From JANNMJ01 sp031425525 (lineage in GTDB: Bacteria; Bacteroidota; Bacteroidia; Cytophagales; Hymenobacteraceae): DNA of 64,000 nucleotides. Positions 26,029 through 34,363 of this stretch are shown here, one piece after another. The position numbers were made by a program, and so were the translations under genes. The first letter of the stretch is position 1, and each line of letters begins with the position of its first letter. Location of the stretch: NCBI GenBank assembly GCA_031425525.1, contig JANPJM010000046.1, forward strand, positions 1 through 64,000, written 5' to 3'. Under the pieces are notes generated by a model. It was given only the letters and a program-made list of their open reading frames with translations. It did no database searches and was not told the origin of the DNA.

Positions 26029-27410
26029 TGCCTTTTACTCCCTTGACCACTCCAACCTCTCCAACCGCTCCCGCCACGGCGCCCGGTACAGCGGCGCGCC
26101 CCCGCCGCCCCCCATTTCCGGCCGATTCGCTGGTGGCCCGTAGCGGCGCCGCCGTGTTGCACGCGGTGCTGTGGCTGATGTTGGCCACTACGCTCTACGG
26201 GTTCGGCATCATCCAGATGTTGCCGGGCACCCCCGCCACCCTCGCCGCCACGGGCGGGCTGGCCTGGGATGCTGGTTGGTTTGCCCAAATTGCCCAACAA
26301 GGCTACCACTACACGGCGGGCGGCCAGAGTAACGTAGCGTTTTTCCCGCTTTTTCCGCTCGTCTGGCGGTGGTCGGGGCTGGGCCCCACCGGAATCGGCG
26401 TACTCAATGCGGTGGTTTTTCTGAGTGCTTTTACGGGTCTGGCGCACGCCCTGCGGCTTTCGCCGCGCTACATGCTGCTGGCCCTGAGTGTGCCGTCGAG
26501 CCTGTTTATGCTGGTGCCGTACTCCGAAGCGTGGTTTTTTCTGTTCGGGGCGTTACTGCTGAGCGGGCTGCATCGCGAGCGCACGGCCTGGGTGCTGGTG
26601 GGGCTGCTCGGCTGCGGCCTCACGCGCTCGGCGAGTGCGTTGTTTACGCCTGCGCTGCTATTTATGGTCGGTGTGCTGCTGGCGCAGGGCCACCGGCGGC
26701 TCGCCCTGCAATGGGGCGTGGGTGGGTTGTTGGCGCTGGCAGCCAGTCTGGGGGCGGTGCTGGCGTACCAAACGTCGTTTCCGGGGGTGCCGGCCACGGG
26801 TTTCGTCGATTCACACGTCGCCTGGGGGCACCTACTCGACTGGCCAAAATGGCCGCTTTACACCGATGCCGGCACCGATGTGGTGTGGTACAGCGCCGTG
26901 GCGTTCGCGGTAGGTGTGGCGTCGGTGGGCGGCTGCCTGTGGCTGACCGGGCGGTGTGCATGGCTGCTGACGAAGGGCCGCCCGGCACCGTCGGTATCGC
27001 CCGCCGTTTTGTTTTCTATGGGGTATTGCGTGGCGGCCCTGTTGTTCGTGCTGGGGTATCAGGGTGGGAAAATTGCCGGGCTGCATCGCTACATTTTTGG
27101 CGCGCCTTTCTTCGTGGCGCTGCTGTGGCAAACGAGCCGGTGGCCGGCGTGGCGCCTGCTCACGTATGGCGGGGTAGCGGCGGTGCTGCTCGGGCTGTGG
27201 CAAGCGTTCGGGGCGTGGGGGCAATTTCCGAATTTCTCCCTCGACCAAAGCGCGTGGTATTTCGGCCTGACCACGGCTTACGCGCTGGCGTGGTTGGGCG
27301 TGCGCCACGGGCCGTTTGCCCGCGAACTGGGCACGGGGCTGTACGTCTTCAATCTTGTTTTTCAGATTTATCTGCTCAATATGATGCTGCACGGCGTCTG
27401 GATTGAGTAG
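26028..27410 (+). CDS. Polytopic membrane mannosyltransferase-like protein (PIG-V type)
   Basis: About 460 residues with some ten hydrophobic segments. After the first helix, WDAGWFAQIAQQGYHY and then NVAFFPLFPLVWRW match the WDxxWY...GY...AFFPLxP pattern of the PIG-V family of GT-C mannosyltransferases. In bacteria such proteins are thought to use polyprenyl-phosphate sugars to decorate surface molecules. The ATG at 26028 overlaps the stop codon of the lipoprotein gene by one base. The proline/threonine-rich first 30 residues should be cytoplasmic. Confidence 0.75.
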   Translation: MPFTPLTTPTSPTAPATAPGTAARPRRPPFPADSLVARSGAAVLHAVLWLMLATTLYGFGIIQMLPGTPATLAATGGLAWDAGWFAQIAQQGYHYTAGGQSNVAFFPLFPLVWRWSGLGPTGIGVLNAVVFLSAFTGLAHALRLSPRYMLLALSVPSSLFMLVPYSEAWFFLFGALLLSGLHRERTAWVLVGLLGCGLTRSASALFTPALLFMVGVLLAQGHRRLALQWGVGGLLALAASLGAVLAYQTSFPGVPATGFVDSHVAWGHLLDWPKWPLYTDAGTDVVWYSAVAFAVGVASVGGCLWLTGRCAWLLTKGRPAPSVSPAVLFSMGYCVAALLFVLGYQGGKIAGLHRYIFGAPFFVALLWQTSRWPAWRLLTYGGVAAVLLGLWQAFGAWGQFPNFSLDQSAWYFGLTTAYALAWLGVRHGPFARELGTGLYVFNLVFQIYLLNMMLHGVWIE

Positions 27411-27432
27411 GTGCTTGGGGCACCGCCCGGCC

Positions 27433-27511
27433 GTAGTGCGGACTTCAGTCCGCAGGTTATCGGCCATCGGCTCGGTGCTAATTGTCAAACGGCGGACTGC
27501 GGTCCGCACTA
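27433..27511. repeat. Dispersed inverted repeat, copy 2
   Basis: GTAGTGCGGACTTCAGTCCG and GGCGGACTGCGGTCCGCACT form the arms. It matches the element at 20889-20983. It lies between the PIG-V-like gene and kynureninase and could end the upstream transcript. Confidence 0.8.
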
Positions 27512-27545
27512 TATTATTTCCCCTCCCGCCGCTAGCCTCCGGCCG

Positions 27546-27553
27546 TACTTTTG
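27546..27553 (+). promoter_or_regulatory. -7 element (TACTTTTG) before kynureninase
   Basis: An exact TAnnTTTG match five bases before the GTG at 27559. This supports the GTG as the true start and suggests a leaderless mRNA. Confidence 0.55.
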
Positions 27554-27558
27554 CGCCC

Positions 27559-28869
27559 GTGACAACACCCGCTACCGACCAGTCTGCCGAGTCCATCGCC
27601 GACGCTTCTACCCGCGACTACGCCCGCGCCCTCGACGCCGCCGACCCGCTCCGGCGCTTCCGCGAGGCTTTCCATTTGCCGCGCCACGCCGATGGCGAGC
27701 CCGTGGTGTACCTGACGGGCAACTCGCTGGGGTTGCAACCGAAATCGGCGGCGGCGGCCGTGCAAGCCGAACTGGCCCACTGGGCCGAACACGGCGTCGA
27801 AGGTCACTTCCGCGACCCCAGCCGGTGGGTCGATTACCACCGGTTTCTGACGGCCCCGCTCGCGCGGCTCGTCGGGGCCGAGCTGACTGAAGTGGTGGCG
27901 ATGAACACGCTCACCGTTAATCTGCACTTGCTGCTGATCTCGTTTTACCGCCCCACGGCCACGCGCTACAAGCTGCTGCTCGAAGGCGGCGCGTTCCCGT
28001 CGGACCAGTACGCCGCCGAATCGCAGGTGCGGCTGCACGGCTTCGACCCCGCCGATGCCATCGTCGAACTGCTGCCGCGCCCCGGCGAGGCCACGCTCCG
28101 GCCGGCAGACATCGAAGCCACCATCCGCGCCCACGGCGATTCGCTCGCCACCATCCTGCTTGGCGGCGTGAACTACTACACCGGGCAGCTTTTCGATATG
28201 GCCGCCATCACGCGCATCGGCCACGAGGTGGGGGCGGTCGTGGGGTTTGATCTGGCGCACGCGGCCGGCAACGTTCCGCTGGCGCTTCACGCCTGGGATG
28301 TCGATTTCGCGTGCTGGTGTTCCTACAAATACCTCAATTCCGGCCCCGGCGGTGTGAGTGGCGTGTTCGTCCACGCGCGCCACGCGCAGGCGCCCGATCT
28401 GCCGCGTCTGGCCGGCTGGTGGGGCCACGATGCAAGCGTGCGGTTTCAGATGCAGCCCGGTTTCCAGCCAATGCCCGGCGCCGAAGGCTGGCAGCTTTCC
28501 AACGCCCAGATTTTGCCGCTCGCGCTGCACCGCGCGGCCCTGGATGTGGTAGAGGAAGCCGGCGGAATGACGGCGTTACGTGCTAAGTCGTTACAGCTCA
28601 CGGGCTACCTCGAAGCGCTGCTCCGGGGCCTTAACCTGCCCACTGAGGTACTCGACATCATCACGCCCGCCGATCCTGCCCAACGCGGCGCGCAACTCTC
28701 GCTGCTGATACGGCGCAATGGCCGCGCCTTGTTCGATGCGCTGACCCAGGAAGGCGTCGTGGCCGATTGGCGCGAGCCCGACGTAATCCGTATCGCGCCG
28801 GTGCCGCTCTACAATTCGTTCGAGGATGTCTGGCGCTTCGTAGACGTACTGCGCCGCGTGGCCCGCTGA
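27559..28869 (+). CDS. kynU: Kynureninase
   Basis: A 436-residue PLP-dependent hydrolase that splits kynurenine or 3-hydroxykynurenine to anthranilate or 3-hydroxyanthranilate plus alanine. Signature stretches are YLTGNSLGLQPKSA near residue 52, VVGFDLAHAAGN (Asp holding the PLP ring) and CWCSYKYLNSGPGG, whose Lys binds PLP. An open frame runs 52 residues further upstream but crosses the repeat and the promoter box, so the GTG at 27559 is preferred. Together with the dioxygenase at 22247 and decarboxylase at 24426, it covers three steps of tryptophan/kynurenine breakdown; kynurenine 3-monooxygenase and tryptophan dioxygenase are not in the window. Confidence 0.93.
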   Translation: MTTPATDQSAESIADASTRDYARALDAADPLRRFREAFHLPRHADGEPVVYLTGNSLGLQPKSAAAAVQAELAHWAEHGVEGHFRDPSRWVDYHRFLTAPLARLVGAELTEVVAMNTLTVNLHLLLISFYRPTATRYKLLLEGGAFPSDQYAAESQVRLHGFDPADAIVELLPRPGEATLRPADIEATIRAHGDSLATILLGGVNYYTGQLFDMAAITRIGHEVGAVVGFDLAHAAGNVPLALHAWDVDFACWCSYKYLNSGPGGVSGVFVHARHAQAPDLPRLAGWWGHDASVRFQMQPGFQPMPGAEGWQLSNAQILPLALHRAALDVVEEAGGMTALRAKSLQLTGYLEALLRGLNLPTEVLDIITPADPAQRGAQLSLLIRRNGRALFDALTQEGVVADWREPDVIRIAPVPLYNSFEDVWRFVDVLRRVAR

Positions 28870-28897
28870 GTTTTATTCAACTTTGCCATTTTTTCAG

Positions 28898-29305
28898 ATG
28901 ACCGAAAACCTTCGTCAGATCGGCCAGCGGCTGAAAGAGTATATGCAGACGCGCGGCCTCACCATTACGGCCGTGGCGCGGATGAGCACGTTTTCGCAAA
29001 AAGAACTCGACGCGATGATCGACGGCCGTCCGTACCCCGTCAGCCGCTTGATGCCGCTACTGGCGCTCTTCGAAGATGTTAACCCGCAGTGGCTCCTGCG
29101 CGGCGAGGCGCCGATGCTGCTCAAAGGCACTCCCAAACCCAAACGCGAGCTGTCCGACGACATCGAAGCGCGGGAGGTGCTGCGCCGCCACGCCGCCCAA
29201 GCGCCCAAAACCGAAGCGGCAACGCGTATTCAAGCACTCGAAACCGAGATTGCGGCGCTGCGCCGCCAAGTGGCCGACCTCACCGCGCACCTCGGCAGTC
29301 GGTAG
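28898..29305 (+). CDS. Helix-turn-helix protein with C-terminal coiled coil
   Basis: A 135-residue protein. Residues 1-65 (IGQRLKEYMQTRGLTITAVA through VNPQWLLRGEAPM) resemble an XRE-type helix-turn-helix domain of the kind common in Bacteroidota. Residues about 104-131 (ATRIQALETEIAALRRQVAD) are a clear coiled coil likely to drive dimer formation. It is probably a DNA-binding regulator; targets are unknown. The ATG at 28898 is preferred over one at 28883 because the latter lies inside the -7-like CAACTTTG (28878-28885). Confidence 0.65.
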   Translation: MTENLRQIGQRLKEYMQTRGLTITAVARMSTFSQKELDAMIDGRPYPVSRLMPLLALFEDVNPQWLLRGEAPMLLKGTPKPKRELSDDIEAREVLRRHAAQAPKTEAATRIQALETEIAALRRQVADLTAHLGSR

Positions 29306-29360
29306 CTTTAGTAGGTCAGCAAATCCGAAGTCGGCGTCTCGCGCGACCTCAGGCGGCGGG

Positions 29361-29368
29361 TACCTTTG
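29361..29368 (+). promoter_or_regulatory. -7 element (TACCTTTG) before the dehydrogenase gene
   Basis: An exact TAnnTTTG match ending eight bases before the ATG at 29377; it argues against longer upstream starts. Confidence 0.55.
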
Positions 29369-29376
29369 TAGGTACG

Positions 29377-30681
29377 ATGACTCACTCTCCGCTTGCCCCA
29401 GCTCCGGCGTCCCAATCCGCCGCTGCCACGTCGCTCCCCGACCTGCTCGCCGCCTACGAAACGCGGCAGCCCGAAATCACCTTCGAATGGCACGACCCCG
29501 AGACGGAAGCCGTCGGGTGGGTGGTCATCAACTCGTTGCGCGGCGGTTCGGCCGGGGGCGGTACCCGCATGCGGAAGGGGCTCGACCGGCGCGAGGTCGA
29601 ATCGCTGGCGAAGACGATGGAGGTGAAGTTTACCGTGGCCGGCCCGCCCATCGGCGGCGCTAAATCCGGCATCAGCTTCGACCCGCAAGACCCGCGTAAA
29701 AACGGCGTGCTGCGCCGGTGGTTCAAGGCGGTGCTGCCCTTGCTGAGCCATTATTACGGCACCGGCGGCGACCTCAATGTCGATGAGATTCACGACGTAA
29801 TTGCCATTACCGGCGAGTACGGGCTGCCACACCCCCAAGCCGGCACCGTGCGCGGCCATTTCGGCCCCGCCGACCCAACTGCCAACGCCGCGCGCATCGA
29901 CCAGCTCCGGCGCGGTGTAGTGCTGCCCGTCACCGACCCGGTCCTCACGCCCGACCCGGCGCGCGCCTTCACCGTCGCCGACCTCATCACGGGCTACGGC
30001 GTGGCCGAATCGGTGCGGCATTATTATGCGCTGTGGCCCGGCACCTCGGTGGCCGGCAAGCGGGTGCTAGTGCAAGGCTGGGGCAACGTGGGCGCGGCGG
30101 CCGGCTATTATCTGGCGCAGCAAGGCGCGCATATCGTGGGCGTCATCGACCGCGCGGGCGGCGTTCTGAGCGATTCGGCCGACGGGTTTTCCTTTGATGA
30201 AGTGCGCGATTTTCTGGTGAACCGCACCGGCAATGCGCTCAACTCCGAAACGCCCGGTTTCCTGCCTGCCGCCGAGCTGCAAACTCGGTGCTGGGCGGTC
30301 GGCGCCGAGATTTTCATCCCCGCTGCCGCCTCGCGGCTCGTCACGCAGGCGCAGGTGGAACAATTGGTGGGCGCGGGCCTCGAAGTGATCGCCGCCGGGG
30401 CCAACGTCCCGTTCGCCGACCAGGAAATCTTCTTCGGCCCCATCGCCGATTTCGCCGATCAGCGCACGGCCAGTATCCCCGATTTCATCGCCAACTGCGG
30501 AATGGCGCGCGTTTTCGCCTACCTCATGCAGCCCGGCGCCGCCCTCACCGACGCCGCCATCTTCGCCGATACCAGCCGCATCATCCGCGAAGCCCTCGAA
30601 CGCACCCGCGCCCTCTCGCCCGCCCCGACCGAAATCGCCCGCCGCTCGTTTGAAATCGCGCTGCGGCAGTTGGTGAAATAG
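29377..30681 (+). CDS. Glu/Leu/Phe/Val dehydrogenase
   Basis: A 434-residue NAD(P)-dependent amino acid dehydrogenase. The N-terminal domain has SAGGGTRMRKG and GPPIGGAKSGISFDP, in which the lysine of GGAKSG is the catalytic residue of the family. The C-terminal Rossmann domain has VLVQGWGNVGAAAGYYLAQQ. The substrate cannot be fixed from sequence: the PPIGGAKSGI block is shared by glutamate, leucine and valine enzymes. An open frame extends upstream to 29089 but would overlap the preceding gene and promoter, so the ATG at 29377 is used. Confidence 0.9.
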   Translation: MTHSPLAPAPASQSAAATSLPDLLAAYETRQPEITFEWHDPETEAVGWVVINSLRGGSAGGGTRMRKGLDRREVESLAKTMEVKFTVAGPPIGGAKSGISFDPQDPRKNGVLRRWFKAVLPLLSHYYGTGGDLNVDEIHDVIAITGEYGLPHPQAGTVRGHFGPADPTANAARIDQLRRGVVLPVTDPVLTPDPARAFTVADLITGYGVAESVRHYYALWPGTSVAGKRVLVQGWGNVGAAAGYYLAQQGAHIVGVIDRAGGVLSDSADGFSFDEVRDFLVNRTGNALNSETPGFLPAAELQTRCWAVGAEIFIPAAASRLVTQAQVEQLVGAGLEVIAAGANVPFADQEIFFGPIADFADQRTASIPDFIANCGMARVFAYLMQPGAALTDAAIFADTSRIIREALERTRALSPAPTEIARRSFEIALRQLVK

Positions 30682-30688
30682 CCGTTAC

Positions 30689-30769
30689 GTGGCGAGCGCC
30701 GTCCCGGCGCTGCATCGTCCAACTATCATCGGTTCCGTCTGCACGCGGCGCCGGGACGGCCCTCGCCAC
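30689..30769. repeat. GC-rich inverted repeat between dehydrogenase and mscS
   Basis: Arms GTGGCGAGCGCCGTCCCGGC (from 30689) and its near-complement ending GGCCCTCGCCAC (to 30769) can form a long hairpin. It probably ends the dehydrogenase transcript or is a dispersed element; no other full copy was found in the window. Confidence 0.65.
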
Positions 30770-30791
30770 GACTAATTTATTTCCTTCCTCT

Positions 30792-31958
30792 ATGACCCTC
30801 GACGACGGCCTGCAAACTATATTCTTCGGCAATACCGTCCTGCAATACCTCATTTGCGGGGCTATTCTGCTCGCCGGCCTGGCGCTGAAACGAGTCATTT
30901 CCCGATTGCTTAATCGGTTGGCGTTCCGGCTGATCGAGACCAAATTCAAGGAAGTAACGGAGGAGGAATTTCACGCTCTCCTCATCAAACCCGTCGAGCG
31001 GCTGCTGCTGTTGGTCACGCTCTACTTCGCGTTCAACGTGTTGAGTTACCCGCTCGACCCCGACGATTTGAGCGGTACCGAACCGTGGCCGAAACGCCTT
31101 TTTTTCCACGGCTGGCAGTTTTTCGTGATTTGGTCGGCCGCGACGGTGGTGCTGCGCCTCGTCGATTTCGCGGCGCTCATTTTCCTCAAGCGGGCCGATG
31201 CGCACGTCACGAAGATGGATAACCAGCTCATCATCTTCGCCAAAGATGCGCTGACGGTACTCGTCTGGTTTGGCGCCGTAATGGTGATCCTGAGTACCGT
31301 TTTCAGCTACGACGTACGCGCCTTCATTGCCGGGCTCGGCATCGGCGGGCTGGCGCTGGCGTTCGCGGCGAAGGAAACCGTCGAAAACCTGCTCGCCTCG
31401 TTTACCATTTTCCTCGACCGCCCCTTCACCATGGGCGAACTCGTGACGGTGGGCGACGTGACCGGCACCATCGAAAAGATCGGCTTCCGCTCGACCCGCA
31501 TCCGCACCAGCGAAAAAAGCTACGTGACGATGCCGAACAAGATGATGATCGACCGGCCCCTCAACAACCTCTCGCGCCGTCCGTCGCGCCGCGTCCGCTT
31601 CGATCTGAGTCTCACCTACGACACCACGCCGGAGCAAACCCAAGCCGTGGTGTCGCAGCTCGATGCCTTCATCCGCCAACAACCCAAAGTGGTAGAGGGC
31701 GAAACGCTGGTGCGCTTCAACTCCCTCACCGCCGCCGCCAAGGTGATTTACATCGAGTACTTCGTCGCCACCGAATCCTACACCGAATACCTCGATGTGG
31801 TGCAGGCCGTGAACTACGAAGTCATCCGCATCGTGGCGCGCGTCGGTGCCTCGTTCGCCAACACCCTCGGCGCCGAGCTGCGCCCCAGCGATACCAACAC
31901 GACGGATTCGCCGCCACCCTCGACCAACCAGCCCGCTGGGGCGACGGCGGTGGGGTAG
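30792..31958 (+). CDS. mscS: Small-conductance mechanosensitive channel (MscS family)
   Basis: A 388-residue membrane protein. Four or five hydrophobic segments lead into the pore-lining block FIAGLGIGGLALAFAAKETV, followed by ENLLASFTIFLDRPFTMGEL and the beta domain with VTGTIEKIGFRSTRIRT and VTMPNKMMIDRPLNNLS. These are the standard MscS pore and sieve domains. It would open under membrane tension and release solutes on hypo-osmotic shock. The last 25 residues are a disordered Thr/Pro-rich tail. It stands alone after the inverted repeat. Confidence 0.93.
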   Translation: MTLDDGLQTIFFGNTVLQYLICGAILLAGLALKRVISRLLNRLAFRLIETKFKEVTEEEFHALLIKPVERLLLLVTLYFAFNVLSYPLDPDDLSGTEPWPKRLFFHGWQFFVIWSAATVVLRLVDFAALIFLKRADAHVTKMDNQLIIFAKDALTVLVWFGAVMVILSTVFSYDVRAFIAGLGIGGLALAFAAKETVENLLASFTIFLDRPFTMGELVTVGDVTGTIEKIGFRSTRIRTSEKSYVTMPNKMMIDRPLNNLSRRPSRRVRFDLSLTYDTTPEQTQAVVSQLDAFIRQQPKVVEGETLVRFNSLTAAAKVIYIEYFVATESYTEYLDVVQAVNYEVIRIVARVGASFANTLGAELRPSDTNTTDSPPPSTNQPAGATAVG

Positions 31959-32052
31959 GGGAGGCGAGGGAATGCATTCATAAGCGCGCCTAATTCGTAG
32001 GGTTATGAATGGAAGTAGCTTGAAAGAACGAACACGTTAGGTGTCGAATCCA

Positions 32053-32481
32053 ATGATATTGACTACAAGTAGAGCCCTGGTTTTTGTGACTATGCTGACT
32101 GCCTCGGCATCGTGCGGCCCGGTTAAGCGACCCCTAATCGTTAATAATAGCGAACAGGACTTGCTGGTTATTATCTTGGATTCAACAACCGAAGAATTTT
32201 TTGAAAACTCTCCCTATTATACCAACTCTCTAGGTTTGTGTGATTCTTTCCATTTGCACGCCAGTCCGGATTACGTACCTAGCAAGGATAGTCTATCACT
32301 TGGGACAAATGGGTCTTGGATTTCTAATATAAATAGATTCACAAATTTGTACTTGGTAGATGCGAAAATAGCCAGCCGGTATAAATGGAGCGAGATTAGA
32401 AACAAAAACATGTTCTATCGAAAAAGGCTACTGACTTTGGAGGAATTAAATAAAAACAACTGGACTATAGTTGTTGATTAG
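32053..32481 (+). CDS. Small lipoprotein of unknown function, AT-rich
   Basis: A 142-residue protein with a lipoprotein leader (ALVFVTMLTASASCGP, Cys near residue 21). The mature part has no recognised domain. Both the base composition and codon use are clearly more AT-rich than the surroundings, suggesting recent acquisition. It precedes the SBBP-type T9SS gene, whose first 130 bases are similarly AT-rich. A GTG at 32041 could also serve as start. Confidence 0.6.
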   Translation: MILTTSRALVFVTMLTASASCGPVKRPLIVNNSEQDLLVIILDSTTEEFFENSPYYTNSLGLCDSFHLHASPDYVPSKDSLSLGTNGSWISNINRFTNLYLVDAKIASRYKWSEIRNKNMFYRKRLLTLEELNKNNWTIVVD

Positions 32482-32528
32482 GTGGGTGCAGCGCGCTCTC
32501 AAATAATTTGCAGATAACAACCAAAATT

Positions 32529-34286
32529 ATGTTACGCCTTCTTCTTAGAGCTATTTTTGGCACAAAAATAACAGTTTTCGATTGGTACTCGAACTGCATT
32601 CTGTTTTTGTTTTTGAGCATTTTGCCCACGACTGCGAATGCTCAACCTGCTATCGGTTGGCAATGGGCCGCTGCTGGCCAATGCACTGCCGCTGACCGGG
32701 CGTCAGGCGTGGCAGCGGGTAAGCACAAGGAAGTGCTGGTTTGCGGAACGTTCAATAACCTGCTGACTCTGGGGTCTATAACTATCGGGTCGCCGCTCCA
32801 GAATTCCTTCCTCTGCAAGTACGATAGCGCGGGACGCGTGCTATCGGCGCAGGTGTTGGGCAGTAACGGTGAGAGTGGGGCCACGAGTGTTGGGGTAGAT
32901 AGCGCAGGCAATACCTACGTAGCCGGGCGCTTCGTTGGTACCTTCGGTATTGGCGCCAATACGTTCGTGGGCTCGGCGATGTATGCAGCCGATGGTTACC
33001 TGGCGAAGTATGACCCACAAGGTAATTTGTTGTGGGCGCAACACCTGCGGGGTAATCCGTTTTCGTCGCGCAGTAATGTATTGGTGAATGATCTGGCGGT
33101 GGATAGTCGAGGGAACGTTACTCTGGCAGGCTCCTTCGAGTTTCAACTCACGATTGGTAGTGATGTTCTGACCTCCTCGGGATCGGGGTACAGCACCACA
33201 TTCGTCGTGCAGTTCACTCCTCAGGGAAGCGTTCGCTGGACGCTCACGGATGCGGGTGGAGCCACTTCCTCTGCCTCCGGCGTTAAGTTGGATAGCGTGG
33301 GTAACGTCTACGTAGTTGGGCAGTTTATTACCGGTGCGCGCTTCGGTAGTCAGGGAGTAGTCATCAATTCATCCTACTCGGCACTGTACCTGCTGCGAGT
33401 AGATCCAAACGGGAACGCTACGTGGATCAGACAGAGCCGTTTTGCGGCTGGCGGTCAGCACGTAAGAGGTACTGCGTTGGCATTGGATCAATCGGCCAAT
33501 ATCTACGTGACGGGTTCTTTCGCGGGAGCAGCCGCTTTCGACACCATCACCGTAAACAGTTCAGCAGCCAACGCGGAAGAGGTGTACGTAGCTAAGTACA
33601 CCAGCGCGGGGACGTTGCGATGGGTACGGCAGGCGGGTAGCCCCGGCAACGATGCGGGGCGTAAGATTGAGGTAGACCAGACGGGGCGTTGCCACGTGCT
33701 GGGGATAAGCCGCGGAGCATTGACTATCGGTACGCAACTGGTGCCCGCCAACGACAGCGCCAGTGTGTTCGTGGCGCGCTACGATTCGACCGGGACTTTC
33801 GAGTCCGTAGTAGTCGATGCGGGATTACATCCGGTTCAGGCAATTGATTTAGCTGTAAACGCGATGGGTGAAGGAACGGTCGTGGGATACTACACCAACG
33901 GCGCCCAGTTTGGGGCGACCGTGCTGCCATACACTGGAGGTAGAGACGACCTATTTGTCGCGCGTTTTGGCCTAGGTGGCTCAACGGCCTTGCCGGAAGA
34001 TACACCAGCTACCACAAGTGGCAGCCTCGCGGTTTACCCCAATCCAAGCAGTTCAGGATCAATTCACATCATCTTACCGCTTACTGTGGTGAGTGATGCA
34101 CATACCCATCAAGTTCAGCTTACGGATCTTAGCGGGAAGGTAGTTAAAGTATATGCGCACGCATATAAAATGCAGGCCGGGCGAGAACTGATTGTACCAG
34201 TTGCAGATTTGCGCACCGGGGTTTACGTACTCCGGCTGATAAGCACAAACCAAACGTGGACGAAGCGCATCACAGTAATCAACTAG
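32529..34286 (+). CDS. Secreted beta-propeller (SBBP-type) protein with T9SS sorting domain
   Basis: About 585 residues. A signal sequence (CILFLFLSILPTTANA, cleavage before QPA) is followed by repeated units such as VDSAGNTYVAGRFVGTFGIG and VDSRGNVTLAGSFEFQLTIG, each with GN-Y/V-V/L-A/TG, typical of SBBP seven-bladed propeller repeats. About eight repeats can be seen across residues 40-485. The end (LAVYPNPSSSGSIHIILPL, LRTGVYVLRLISTN) is a type A T9SS sorting domain. The protein is expected outside the cell or on its surface. An ATG at 32529 gives a reasonable leader. Confidence 0.85.
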   Translation: MLRLLLRAIFGTKITVFDWYSNCILFLFLSILPTTANAQPAIGWQWAAAGQCTAADRASGVAAGKHKEVLVCGTFNNLLTLGSITIGSPLQNSFLCKYDSAGRVLSAQVLGSNGESGATSVGVDSAGNTYVAGRFVGTFGIGANTFVGSAMYAADGYLAKYDPQGNLLWAQHLRGNPFSSRSNVLVNDLAVDSRGNVTLAGSFEFQLTIGSDVLTSSGSGYSTTFVVQFTPQGSVRWTLTDAGGATSSASGVKLDSVGNVYVVGQFITGARFGSQGVVINSSYSALYLLRVDPNGNATWIRQSRFAAGGQHVRGTALALDQSANIYVTGSFAGAAAFDTITVNSSAANAEEVYVAKYTSAGTLRWVRQAGSPGNDAGRKIEVDQTGRCHVLGISRGALTIGTQLVPANDSASVFVARYDSTGTFESVVVDAGLHPVQAIDLAVNAMGEGTVVGYYTNGAQFGATVLPYTGGRDDLFVARFGLGGSTALPEDTPATTSGSLAVYPNPSSSGSIHIILPLTVVSDAHTHQVQLTDLSGKVVKVYAHAYKMQAGRELIVPVADLRTGVYVLRLISTNQTWTKRITVIN

Positions 34287-34363
34287 CGCGCATATAGCGC
34301 CCTCCGTTGGTAGGGTTCCGAAGGAAATATTGATTCGCTACACCGCTGGCGCCCACCAAGCCC

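Noticed and set aside
27403..27558. Extended N-terminus of kynureninase
   Set aside because: The 52 extra residues run through a dispersed inverted repeat and the -7 box and do not resemble kynureninase.
29089..29376. Extended N-terminus of the Glu/Leu/Phe/Val dehydrogenase
   Set aside because: It overlaps the HTH gene in another frame and contains the promoter box; family similarity begins after the ATG at 29377.
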